A stretch of 64,000 nucleotides of DNA from Bacteroides faecis MAJ27 (lineage in GTDB: Bacteria; Bacteroidota; Bacteroidia; Bacteroidales; Bacteroidaceae): positions 62,001 through 126,000 of the forward strand of contig NZ_FNNN01000014.1 of NCBI RefSeq assembly GCF_900106755.1. Direction: 5' to 3'. Positions 15,875-24,994 of this stretch are shown here, piece by piece; position 1 is the first letter of the stretch; each line of letters begins with the position of its first letter. Made by a program: the position numbers and the translations under genes. Below the pieces are notes generated by a model. That model searched no databases. It was not told the origin of the DNA and saw nothing but the letters and a program-made list of their open reading frames with translations.

Positions 15875-17008
15875 ATGGACGGACTTCTAATTACGATACT
15901 GATTGTGACCGGTTTTCTGGTTTATAAAATGATTTCTTCGAGCCGGAAACAGGAAGGATACAAGAGATGGAAAGCAACAGGCAGCGGTGATACTGCAAAC
16001 GAAGAAACTGCCGGAAACAAATGGAAACATGGTGCATGGCTCAGGCATGCTTTGGGAGTAACCACTCCTAAAGCGAGAACGTATCCTGTATTTGATGAAG
16101 AGGCGGTGGTGTGGTGTGCCGGTTTGCTGGGAGTAGAGGCGGTGAGATTGAAGGAAATACTGCAAGATGTCTCTTCCCATTATCGGGAATTCTGGATAAG
16201 AAAGCGGAAAGGGGGATACCGTATGATCTCTGCTCCGGACAAAGAACTGAAATCTATTCAGGATACTATTTATCACCGTATATTGCTGCCCGTCAATGTG
16301 CATCCCGTCGCTACCGGATTCCGGCGTCAGCATTCCATTGTCGATAATGTCCGCCCCCATCTGGGGAAACGATGTGTCCTGAAGACGGATATTCACGATT
16401 TCTTTCTTTCTATACGCAGTCCGAGGGTGAAGCAAACCTTCGAAAATATAGGTTATCCTAAGAATATATCGAAGGTGTTGGGTGAGTTGTGCTGCAGGCG
16501 CCGGCATCTGCCGCAAGGAGCGTCCACCAGTCCGGCATTGAGTAATATCATTGCTTATGAGATGGATCGGAAACTGGCGGTGATGGCAGAGGAATTCGGG
16601 CTGGCTTATACTCGCTATGCCGACGACCTTACCTTTTCGGGCGATGTTTTTCCGAAAGAACAGGTGCTTGTCCGGGTCAAAGAAATCATCAGGGAAGAGA
16701 AGTTTGAGCCGAATCACGAGAAAACCCGTTTCCTGAATGAGTATGACAGGAAGATTATCACAGGTATCTCTGTCAGTTCGGGTGTGAAGCTGACCATCCC
16801 TAAAGCCAGAAAACGGGAGATTCGCAAGAATGTCTATTTCATTCTGACAAAAGGGCTGGCAGAACATCAGCGAAGAATCGGCTCTCATGATCCTGCCTAT
16901 CTGAAGCGGTTGATAGGAACGCTTTGCTATTGGCGTTCCATAGAACCGGACAATACTTATGTATCCGATTCTATTGCTGCTTTGAAACGCTTGCAAAAGG
17001 GGGATTGA
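15875..17008 (+). CDS. Retron-type reverse transcriptase with N-terminal membrane helix
   Basis: 377 residues. Residues about 4-19 (LLITILIVTGFLVYKM) form a membrane helix, followed by a basic stretch and a polar linker (20-60). The RT domain runs from about 100 to 370: ISAPDKELKSIQDTI (118-132), N158-VRP-H162 matching the retron NAxxH motif, KTDIHDFF (170-177) with the first catalytic Asp, LPQG (212-215), YTRYADDLTFSG (245-256) with the catalytic YADD, and ITG (295-297) at the position of the retron VTG. Order and spacing resemble Ec86 RT. There is no group II intron maturase or endonuclease domain. It is predicted to make msDNA from the RNA just upstream. The membrane helix is not usual for retron RTs. 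An out-of-frame ATG at 15862 reads only 21 codons. Confidence 0.9.
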   Translation: MDGLLITILIVTGFLVYKMISSSRKQEGYKRWKATGSGDTANEETAGNKWKHGAWLRHALGVTTPKARTYPVFDEEAVVWCAGLLGVEAVRLKEILQDVSSHYREFWIRKRKGGYRMISAPDKELKSIQDTIYHRILLPVNVHPVATGFRRQHSIVDNVRPHLGKRCVLKTDIHDFFLSIRSPRVKQTFENIGYPKNISKVLGELCCRRRHLPQGASTSPALSNIIAYEMDRKLAVMAEEFGLAYTRYADDLTFSGDVFPKEQVLVRVKEIIREEKFEPNHEKTRFLNEYDRKIITGISVSSGVKLTIPKARKREIRKNVYFILTKGLAEHQRRIGSHDPAYLKRLIGTLCYWRSIEPDNTYVSDSIAALKRLQKGD

Positions 17009-17049
17009 CAGATGGCGACGATCGGTTGTGTTTCACATGCTGTGCTGTC

Positions 17050-20000
17050 TTAACCGATGATTGTTATCCGTCCGCTTTCCACTTTAGCGTACTTTCTTTT
17101 CACTGCCTCCTGAATGCCTCTTTGCATGGATGCTTCGATGTTTGATCCCATACGGGGGAATCCGAATAGTTTGGCACAGGCTTTGGCCAGGTCCGGAAGG
17201 GGCAGGCTGACGGAGTCGGTCAGTACGTATTTCACTGCATTTGCGATTTCTTCCGGGGGCAGGTCTGTAGCTGCACGATTGGAATCGGTACGAAACTGTG
17301 AATAAGTTCGGTACTGTGCTTCGTCCAGCCACAGGAAGTCGATCCCGTTATGTCTGCTACGGTAAAAGTTCAGCCTGCGTATAAGGGCATCCAGGTGAGA
17401 ACCGGTTTGGGACATGCGTGATATTCCCCATGCAGCGTTTATCTTTTGGCAGATCAGGGATTGGCTGATCGGGGCTTCGTTTTCCATGATTCTTTTGATT
17501 TGAGAGAGGAGTATAGGGATACTTCTTTCAAAAAAGAAATCTGTTGCTTGGTATTGCCCTGCGGTTAATGCAGTTTCCTGATACACAACTTTTCGTTTTT
17601 TGTATCTGTCTTCTTTGATGGCGGCGGCAAGACTGAATGCGAGTTGTTTTTTGGAGATGGCAGGATATGCCGCTTTGAGAATCTCCGGTTTCGCCGTGTC
17701 TTTTTGTTCTTCCGTCCGGACAGTTTCTTCTTCGTTCTCCTGATTGCTGTCCGCATGCTGTGAGATTCTTCTTCGTAGGGTTGCAATTACTTCATCTGGT
17801 TTTTCCCACCAGTCCATCGTCCATATACGGCAGATGTCCCATCCAAGCGCTTTCAGTACATTGTTTTGAACAATTTCCCGGTCGCGCGCTGTTTTGGTAC
17901 GTTTGTAGTTCTTTCCGTCACAAATGATACCTAACCGGTAACTGGACGGATTTTGAGGATCGACAATACCTATATCGATCTTATATCCGGAGCAACCTAT
18001 ATCCGTATGCACGGTATATCCTAAAGAACGCAGCTTGTCGGCAATAATCTTCTCGATGGAAGTCTCTTCATCCGGGAGATAGATATTGCTGGAGGTATTC
18101 AGCGGGTGTTTCATCCCTTTCTCCGCATATTCAAGAAAACGTTTTAGTCCGGCTACTCCGATGGAGGAGGTCCGGTTTAAATCAATCATATCCGATCTCA
18201 GTGTGGAGAAGATGATCATTTCATATCGGGCACGGGAGACGGCTACGTTCAGTCGTCTTTCACCTCCCGCCCGGTTCAACGGACCGAAGTTCATGCTGAC
18301 GCGCCCTTCGGCATCCGGGCCATAACCGACAGAGAACAGTATTACATCCCGTTCGTCTCCCTGCACATTTTCGAGGTTTTTGATAAACAGAGGCTCTTCA
18401 CATTCCAGTGCAAAGGTTTCCAGTTCGGGGTGGAAGATGAAGAGATCGGATAATAAATCTTCAATCAATGCCTGCTGGACTACGCTGAAAGTGACTACGC
18501 CTATACTCTTCTTTCTTAACTCTTCGCTTCTTAGCCTCCTTGCTATTTCGTCTACTACGGCTTGTGCTTCCGCTTGGTTCTGGCGTGATTTTCCTTTGTC
18601 ATAATAACCGTCGACAGCAATCCTTCTTACTTTCGACTCGATATTGTCCGGAGACGGGAAAGTCATAAGTTTATTGTCGTAGTATTCGGAGTTACTGAAA
18701 GCAATCAGGCTTTCGTGTTTGCTCCGATAATGCCACAGCAGGTATTTGGAAGGGATTGACAGGGCGAGGCAGTCGTCAAGAATACTTTCCAGATCCTCCA
18801 TCTCGATATTGTCTTCGTCAACGGTATTGACGGAGAAGAAGCTGGTGGGCGGCATCTGCTTGGGGTCGCCTACGATGACCACATTCTTTCCCCGGGCGAT
18901 GGCGCCTACTGCTTCGTAAGTCGGCATCTGTGAAGCTTCGTCGAAGACGATCAGATCGAACTTCTCTGCATCGGTGTCAATATATTGGGCAACAGATATG
19001 GGACTCATCAACATGCAGGGACACATACGTGGCAATAAGGTCGGAATCTGGTCGAATAGTTTCCGGATGGATATGCCGCGCGCATTGTTGCGTATGTTCT
19101 TTTGCAATATTCCGACCTCTGAGCTCTGGATAGCTTCGTGGGTAAAGGATGGAATGTTGGACGCCAGTTTGGCAAACAACTCCTTCTTGGTAATGTTCTC
19201 AAAGTTGGCGGATACTTGTTTGTATTTGGCTATAATATCGTTGAATATCTTGCCGTTGAATAATTCCAGTGTCGGTTCTTTGCCAATGATATAGCGAGTG
19301 GCGGTTTGGTAGAAACTTTTGCGGAAGCCACTCAGGAGCAGGTTTGTAGGGATATTCTTTTCCTTATACTTTTCTGCGATAAATCCGAGGCCCAGTTCGT
19401 TCAGTTTGCCTGAAGCTTGCTGCCATTGATACCAGTCTTTGAGTTTATCCAGATTCTCTTTCCATGTTCCGGCTTTCTGCAAAGCGATGTTTGTCCAGTC
19501 GGCAGAGTTTGCGTAAAGTGACTCTGCGGCTATACCCAAAGTGCCGGAGAGCTGTTGCTCGGTGGCTGTAAGCGCTTCGGACAGCTGATACAATTCATTG
19601 AGGGAGTGGGAATGAATATCTTTGAATGTCCGGATACCTTCCGTCAGTTGCAACGCTAAGTTCTGTTTGATCCGGGATGTTTTTGCCACATCTTTCGAAT
19701 AACTTAGCAACAGGGAATGGAGGGAAGACATTTCACAGATAATCTGATTGATCGTTTCCCATTCTTCGTCCCTCCCGAATCTTCCGAACAGAGAAGGTAG
19801 CTTGGCGACGTATTTGTCTGTAAATTCCAGTTCTTCCCGATAACGGATGACCTGATGGAGCAGAGGGTTGACGGCTTCCCGCTTTACCGGTCTCAGAGCA
19901 TACGCACGAAGCTCCTTGATAATCTTCCTTTGTCCGAAATATCTAGGGAGGAACCATTGGGCGGATACACGATTCCATTCGGCCAACATAGGACCGGCAT

Positions 20001-22923
20001 TTATTTTTAGGATATCTTTGGTGAATCCGTTTTCTATTGCTGCTTTGACTTCGTCGCGTTTCTTGCCGTGTTCCGCGACTTTCCGGTACTCTTCCAGTGT
20101 TTCATTCAATAAAGGAGTGGTCAGCAGTTCGGGCGTGAGTTCCGGAATATCGAGTATCTTTCGGATAATGGCGGCGATTATTTCGAAATCCTTGCGGGTA
20201 GGATGAATATCCGTGTCTTTCAGTAAAACGGAAAAGACGGATAGTTTCAATTGTATGGCAGTCAGCAAGCCGATGAAAGTCGTGAGCGTTTGTGCCGCTT
20301 CTTCTTTGAGGGCAGACGAATATTCGTGAATAGTGATTCCTGTCAGCGGATGAAGATACGGGTGTCCGCAGGCATTGGCAGTTCTTACCAAAGACTCGAC
20401 GGCATCTTCCCAATGTGAGAATTTATCTTTATCCAATGTATTCAGATAAGATAATGGAATATGGAAGTAAGGCTCGGTATCTATGGACTGGTAATGGATG
20501 ATAGCATCATACAGCGAAAGTCCGAAAGGATATTCCTTGTGTAAGGCTTCGATATACTTATTGAGTTCTGTCCGTAACAGAAGCAGACGTTCGGCCTCTT
20601 TCCGGAACTCTTCGGGAGCGGTTTGCCGGATGATTTCACTTGTTGCTTTGAGTTGCGAGATAACGGTGGACTTCTTCGTCTTGTTGGAGTGAATTTCCAG
20701 ACAGAACGGGGCAAGTCCTATGGCTGCCAGCCTGTTTTGGACGACGGAGAGGGCTGCCATCTTTTCGGCAACAAACAATACGCGTTTCCCTTTATAAAGT
20801 GCATTGGCGATAATGTTCGTGATTGTCTGGGACTTTCCGGTTCCCGGAGGTCCGTGCAGGATAAAAGTCTTGTCGTGTACAGCCTCGTAGATTGCTTCCA
20901 GCTGAGACGAATCGGCAATGATGGGCAGTACGATATCTGCCGGAGATAACTGTCGGTCCAAGTAGGTGGCATCCATCTCCTCCGTGACTGCATCCCATTC
21001 GATCTTTCCGTTGATGAGGCTGGAGACGATTTTGTTTTGGACCAGTTTGGGAGCATTGTTGTGGATGTCGTTCCACATGATGAACTTGTTGAACGAGAAG
21101 ATACCCAGAATAGCCTGTTCTTCCACATCCCATTTACGCTGATTCTTGATGCAATGCCGGATGATGGAGTAAATCAGCTTGACGTTGACTCCACTTTCGT
21201 CAGCCGGAAGCGGATCGAGTCCCGGCACGGAGATACCGAAGTTTTGGCGAAGCATTTCCAATAAGGTAATGTTCATCATCGTTTCCTCTTCCCGCGAACG
21301 AATCACATACCCTTTGGCGGCTGACTTGCGAATGATTTCAACCGGCAGCAGCAATATCGGTGCATAGCGGGGACGTTCGCTGGAGGGAGTTTCGTACCAT
21401 TTCAGAAGACCGAGAGCCAGGTAAAGCGTGTTGGCCCCGTTCTCTTCGATAGAGGTACGGGACGAACGGTACAGGTGGGTCAGTGCCTTACCTAAATCAT
21501 TCTCCGGTAAATAAAAACGTAACCTTTTCTGTGAAAGCTCCGAATTTACAAAATCGGTAATCGGATCAGATGCCGGTATGGATGAGTAGATGCCAAATTC
21601 CATTACCGGGTTTTCCCATTCGGCTGGACGGTGGAGGATACGAAATTCATCCCCTTCCGCTAACGCATCTTCCAGACAGGCAAGGTTTGCCGGAATCAGC
21701 TGAAGCGTGTTTTTGGTAATCCGGATGTTCAGCAAGTTGTTGCGCAAACTTAGATCCAGTAGACTTCTTTCCCAAAGCAGTTGCTTGGTGAGAACCGGTT
21801 GGGTTTCGCTGCCCGACAAGTCATACGGATTCACGCTTTGCGGGGTAGCATGCGTTGTATTCCTATAAAGATCCTCTTCCTTTTCTTCTTTTATTTCCCA
21901 GATTTGTCCGTTTAACACCCGCTGGGGGATAGGGCGGATTCCCGAATGTCTGGCTCTTCTGACATCGATTGCAAGGATGAAATTTCCCGAATCGCTTAGT
22001 TTGCCGTCGGCACTTTTCACAGCATTGTCGAAACCGGTATTGTACCCCATACTCATGCAGGTGGTTTCTACCAGAGTGATGTCATAGATTCCTTCGGCTG
22101 TCCGTTTAGTCAGTAAAGATACATCATCGATGGTAGCGTCCGGAAAGGTTTCCGACACCAGCCAGCCACCAGCAAAAGCATGTCCTTTGGTGATGACGAT
22201 GAGAGCATTCAGTCCTATGGATTCGAGACAGGAAGCGTATAGCAATGCCATGTCGAGACAGGTTCCGAGCTTTTGTGACAGTATGGAATCTGTCAGGCGG
22301 ACACGCTGCCCGTGTTCTTCAAAACTGGCAGGAACAGTACTGTAGATAATCTGCTGTTCGGTGAGGGCGGTGTAGATAGCTGCCATTTGCTTTCTCATAC
22401 GGTCCGGGTTACGGCTTTGATATTCGTCCAGCGACGGTGTTCCGGTCCATTGTTCCAGAATGGCGGCGGCCCTTTTGATAACAGGAGCAAGCACGGCATG
22501 ATTGGGCGTGATGAATGCAGCCAGCATTTCGGGGAATATATTGATTCCGCCCCATTGGTCGTATGCCAGTATGTCGATAGGATATGTCTGGGTAAAGATC
22601 AGTTCCGCTTCGGAGCGGATTTCTATTTTCAGGCTTCCGGACATACGCTCGGTCAGTTGGGCGAAATAATTGGCGGACAGGACAAGGCTGAATGACTGCA
22701 GGCACACGGAATCATTGGCAGGAATTGCTTCTACAGCCACAGGGGTGATATTGCCGAAGTCGGGTTCGGCAGTTATTAGCACCTGAATGTCTCTGAATGG
22801 CTCGGACGTCATGTTTTCAATCGAAAGCCGGTGGATGACCGATACTTTATTTTGCTGCATCGCGAAGTTTATAAGTGGCAGATAATCAAACTGCACCTTG
22901 ATTTTGTCCAATGTTCCGTTCAT
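17050..22923 (-). CDS. Giant SF1 helicase: transglutaminase-like, DUF4011, Vsr-like, DUF3320
   Basis: 1957 residues. Order: an N-terminal beta-sandwich-like region (1-170); a transglutaminase-like core (about 190-300) with LGTCLDMALLYASCLESIGL and a later GHAFAGGW giving the Cys and His; a DUF4011 region (about 385-560); a split SF1 helicase with Walker A GPPGTGKSQ near 690, a coiled-coil insert (about 800-1250), DEAS near 1331, GDPKQMPP near 1357 and NVAVSRAR near 1560; a Vsr/DUF559-like nuclease fold (about 1615-1720; ARDREIVQNNVLKALGW, WTMDWW); and DUF3320 near the end. Related helicase-Vsr proteins occur in antiviral systems. In the nuclease the usual acidic residue before CDG is Ile (LGIICDG), so activity is doubtful. 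It converges on the RT gene with 41 bp between. Confidence 0.85.
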   Translation of the reverse strand: MNGTLDKIKVQFDYLPLINFAMQQNKVSVIHRLSIENMTSEPFRDIQVLITAEPDFGNITPVAVEAIPANDSVCLQSFSLVLSANYFAQLTERMSGSLKIEIRSEAELIFTQTYPIDILAYDQWGGINIFPEMLAAFITPNHAVLAPVIKRAAAILEQWTGTPSLDEYQSRNPDRMRKQMAAIYTALTEQQIIYSTVPASFEEHGQRVRLTDSILSQKLGTCLDMALLYASCLESIGLNALIVITKGHAFAGGWLVSETFPDATIDDVSLLTKRTAEGIYDITLVETTCMSMGYNTGFDNAVKSADGKLSDSGNFILAIDVRRARHSGIRPIPQRVLNGQIWEIKEEKEEDLYRNTTHATPQSVNPYDLSGSETQPVLTKQLLWERSLLDLSLRNNLLNIRITKNTLQLIPANLACLEDALAEGDEFRILHRPAEWENPVMEFGIYSSIPASDPITDFVNSELSQKRLRFYLPENDLGKALTHLYRSSRTSIEENGANTLYLALGLLKWYETPSSERPRYAPILLLPVEIIRKSAAKGYVIRSREEETMMNITLLEMLRQNFGISVPGLDPLPADESGVNVKLIYSIIRHCIKNQRKWDVEEQAILGIFSFNKFIMWNDIHNNAPKLVQNKIVSSLINGKIEWDAVTEEMDATYLDRQLSPADIVLPIIADSSQLEAIYEAVHDKTFILHGPPGTGKSQTITNIIANALYKGKRVLFVAEKMAALSVVQNRLAAIGLAPFCLEIHSNKTKKSTVISQLKATSEIIRQTAPEEFRKEAERLLLLRTELNKYIEALHKEYPFGLSLYDAIIHYQSIDTEPYFHIPLSYLNTLDKDKFSHWEDAVESLVRTANACGHPYLHPLTGITIHEYSSALKEEAAQTLTTFIGLLTAIQLKLSVFSVLLKDTDIHPTRKDFEIIAAIIRKILDIPELTPELLTTPLLNETLEEYRKVAEHGKKRDEVKAAIENGFTKDILKINAGPMLAEWNRVSAQWFLPRYFGQRKIIKELRAYALRPVKREAVNPLLHQVIRYREELEFTDKYVAKLPSLFGRFGRDEEWETINQIICEMSSLHSLLLSYSKDVAKTSRIKQNLALQLTEGIRTFKDIHSHSLNELYQLSEALTATEQQLSGTLGIAAESLYANSADWTNIALQKAGTWKENLDKLKDWYQWQQASGKLNELGLGFIAEKYKEKNIPTNLLLSGFRKSFYQTATRYIIGKEPTLELFNGKIFNDIIAKYKQVSANFENITKKELFAKLASNIPSFTHEAIQSSEVGILQKNIRNNARGISIRKLFDQIPTLLPRMCPCMLMSPISVAQYIDTDAEKFDLIVFDEASQMPTYEAVGAIARGKNVVIVGDPKQMPPTSFFSVNTVDEDNIEMEDLESILDDCLALSIPSKYLLWHYRSKHESLIAFSNSEYYDNKLMTFPSPDNIESKVRRIAVDGYYDKGKSRQNQAEAQAVVDEIARRLRSEELRKKSIGVVTFSVVQQALIEDLLSDLFIFHPELETFALECEEPLFIKNLENVQGDERDVILFSVGYGPDAEGRVSMNFGPLNRAGGERRLNVAVSRARYEMIIFSTLRSDMIDLNRTSSIGVAGLKRFLEYAEKGMKHPLNTSSNIYLPDEETSIEKIIADKLRSLGYTVHTDIGCSGYKIDIGIVDPQNPSSYRLGIICDGKNYKRTKTARDREIVQNNVLKALGWDICRIWTMDWWEKPDEVIATLRRRISQHADSNQENEEETVRTEEQKDTAKPEILKAAYPAISKKQLAFSLAAAIKEDRYKKRKVVYQETALTAGQYQATDFFFERSIPILLSQIKRIMENEAPISQSLICQKINAAWGISRMSQTGSHLDALIRRLNFYRSRHNGIDFLWLDEAQYRTYSQFRTDSNRAATDLPPEEIANAVKYVLTDSVSLPLPDLAKACAKLFGFPRMGSNIEASMQRGIQEAVKRKYAKVESGRITIIG

Positions 22924-22997
22924 GTCCGTAGTAATATAATGTTAGATTTGCAATATTACAAAAAATACGAATATGTTCCTCTTTTCTTTTGCTATTC

Positions 22998-23029
22998 TTT
23001 TGTCGGTCAAGAAAATATTTCTACCTTTG
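22998..23029 (+). promoter_or_regulatory. Promoter of rpsA
   Basis: -33 TTTTG at 22998-23002 and -7 TACCTTTG at 23022-23029, 19 bp apart: a full-consensus Bacteroides promoter, as expected for a ribosomal protein. It leaves a 5' leader of about 60 nt. Confidence 0.8.
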
Positions 23030-23091
23030 CGCCCGATTTATAGATAATATAATGTCTTATTCAATTAAAGTATTAAACAATTTATTTATTA

Positions 23092-24888
23092 ATGGAAAAC
23101 TTAAAGAACGTAGCTCCTATTGAAGACTTCAACTGGGATGCTTATGAAAACGGTGAAGCTGTAACAAGCGCAAGCCACGAAGAACTTGAAAAAGCTTACG
23201 ACGGTACGCTTAACAAGGTGAACGACCGTGAGGTTGTTGACGGAACCGTAATCGCAATGAACAAGCGTGAAGTAGTTGTGAACATCGGTTACAAATCAGA
23301 CGGTATCATTCCTTTGAATGAGTTCCGTTACAATCCGGATCTGAAGGTGGGTGATACTGTAGAAGTATACATCGAAAACCAGGAAGACAAAAAAGGACAA
23401 CTCGTTCTGTCACACAGAAAAGCCCGCGCTACTCGTTCTTGGGATCGCGTTAACGCTGCTCTGGAAAATGAAGAAATTATCAAGGGATTCATCAAGTGCC
23501 GCACAAAGGGTGGTATGATCGTAGACGTATTCGGAATCGAAGCATTCTTGCCGGGTTCTCAGATCGACGTTAAACCGATCCGTGACTATGATGTATTCGT
23601 TGGCAAAACAATGGAATTCAAAGTGGTTAAGATCAACCAGGAATTCAAAAACGTTGTTGTATCTCACAAAGCTCTTATCGAAGCTGAACTGGAACAACAG
23701 AAGAAAGAAATTATCGGCAAGCTCGAAAAAGGACAGGTTCTTGAAGGAACTGTTAAGAATATCACCTCTTACGGTGTGTTCATCGACTTGGGTGGCGTAG
23801 ACGGTTTGATCCACATCACAGACCTTTCCTGGGGCCGCGTTAGCGATCCGAAAGAAGTGGTTGAACTGGATCAGAAGCTCAACGTTGTTATCCTTGACTT
23901 CGATGACGAAAAGAAACGTATCGCTCTTGGCTTGAAGCAATTGACTCCGCACCCATGGGATGCACTTGACACTGACTTGAAGGTAGGTGACAAGGTGAAA
24001 GGTAAAGTTGTTGTGATGGCTGACTACGGTGCATTCATCGAAATTGCTCCAGGCGTAGAAGGTCTGATCCACGTATCAGAAATGTCTTGGAGCCAGCACC
24101 TGCGTTCTGCTCAGGACTTCATGAAGGTGGGCGACGAAGTAGAAGCTGTAGTCTTGACTTTGGACCGCGAAGAACGTAAGATGTCTTTGGGTATCAAACA
24201 ACTGAAACAAGATCCATGGGAAACGATCGAAGAGAAGTATCCTGTAGGTTCCAAGCATACTGCAAAAGTACGTAACTTCACTAACTTCGGTGTATTCGTA
24301 GAAATCGAAGAAGGTGTTGACGGCTTGATCCACATCTCTGACCTTTCTTGGACTAAGAAAGTGAAACACCCGTCAGAATTTACTCAGATCGGTGCTGACA
24401 TCGAAGTTCAGGTACTGGAAATCGACAAAGAAAACCGTCGTTTGAGCTTGGGTCACAAACAACTCGAAGAAAATCCTTGGGATGTATTCGAAACAGTATT
24501 CACTGTAGGCTCTGTACACGAAGGTACTATCATCGAAATGTTGGATAAGGGTGCTGTTGTAGCTCTTCCTTACGGTGTAGAAGGTTTCGCAACTCCGAAA
24601 CACCTTGTAAAAGAAGACGGTTCACAAGCTCAGTTGGATGAGAAACTTGAATTCAAAGTAATCGAGTTCAACAAAGACGCTAAGAGAATCATCCTGTCTC
24701 ACAGCCGTATCTTCGAAGATGTAGCTAAGGCTGAAGAAAGAGCAGAAAAGAAAGCTGCTTCTGGTGCTAAGAAGTCTTCTAACAAGAGAGAAGATGCTCC
24801 GATGATCCAGAACCAGGCTGCTTCAACTACGCTGGGCGACATCGACGCTTTGGCTGCTTTGAAGGAACAGTTGGAAGGAAAGAAATAA
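23092..24888 (+). CDS. rpsA: 30S ribosomal protein S1
   Basis: 598 residues with six S1 OB-fold repeats. Four in the middle are close copies carrying YGVFIDLGGVDGLIHITDLSW, YGAFIEIAPGVEGLIHVSEMSW and FGVFVEIEEGVDGLIHISDLSW-type cores with spacing near 87 residues; the first and last repeats are more divergent. S1 binds mRNA and helps it onto the 30S subunit, which matters in a phylum that hardly uses Shine-Dalgarno pairing. A Lys/Ala-rich tail follows (about 545-575). The length is slightly above the 557 of E. coli. The gene has its own promoter and terminator. Confidence 0.97.
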   Translation: MENLKNVAPIEDFNWDAYENGEAVTSASHEELEKAYDGTLNKVNDREVVDGTVIAMNKREVVVNIGYKSDGIIPLNEFRYNPDLKVGDTVEVYIENQEDKKGQLVLSHRKARATRSWDRVNAALENEEIIKGFIKCRTKGGMIVDVFGIEAFLPGSQIDVKPIRDYDVFVGKTMEFKVVKINQEFKNVVVSHKALIEAELEQQKKEIIGKLEKGQVLEGTVKNITSYGVFIDLGGVDGLIHITDLSWGRVSDPKEVVELDQKLNVVILDFDDEKKRIALGLKQLTPHPWDALDTDLKVGDKVKGKVVVMADYGAFIEIAPGVEGLIHVSEMSWSQHLRSAQDFMKVGDEVEAVVLTLDREERKMSLGIKQLKQDPWETIEEKYPVGSKHTAKVRNFTNFGVFVEIEEGVDGLIHISDLSWTKKVKHPSEFTQIGADIEVQVLEIDKENRRLSLGHKQLEENPWDVFETVFTVGSVHEGTIIEMLDKGAVVALPYGVEGFATPKHLVKEDGSQAQLDEKLEFKVIEFNKDAKRIILSHSRIFEDVAKAEERAEKKAASGAKKSSNKREDAPMIQNQAASTTLGDIDALAALKEQLEGKK

Positions 24889-24908
24889 TTCTTATTTCTA
24901 TATAATGG

Positions 24909-24942
24909 AAAAGCGCTCCGGTGATCGGGGCGCTTTTTTTTG
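24909..24942 (+). terminator. Terminator of rpsA
   Basis: Hairpin AGCGCTCC / GGGGCGCT followed by eight T, about 20 bp after the rpsA stop. Confidence 0.9.
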
Positions 24943-24979
24943 TTTGCCCCATGATAGCGCAAATATCAAAAAACTTGTG

Positions 24980-24987
24980 TACATTTG
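24980..24987 (+). promoter_or_regulatory. -7 promoter element of rnz
   Basis: TACATTTG matches TAnnTTTG and ends only 7 bp before the rnz ATG, so the transcript would be nearly leaderless. Confidence 0.65.
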
Positions 24988-24994
24988 TGCCGCT

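Noticed and set aside
15875..17008. Group II intron reverse transcriptase
   Set aside because: No maturase or HNH domain and no intron-like 5' or 3' ends; the NVRPH and ITG motifs fit retrons.
24905..24994. Longer N-terminus for rnz
   Set aside because: This part overlaps the rpsA terminator, and the tRNase Z domain starts at MEKFELHILG.
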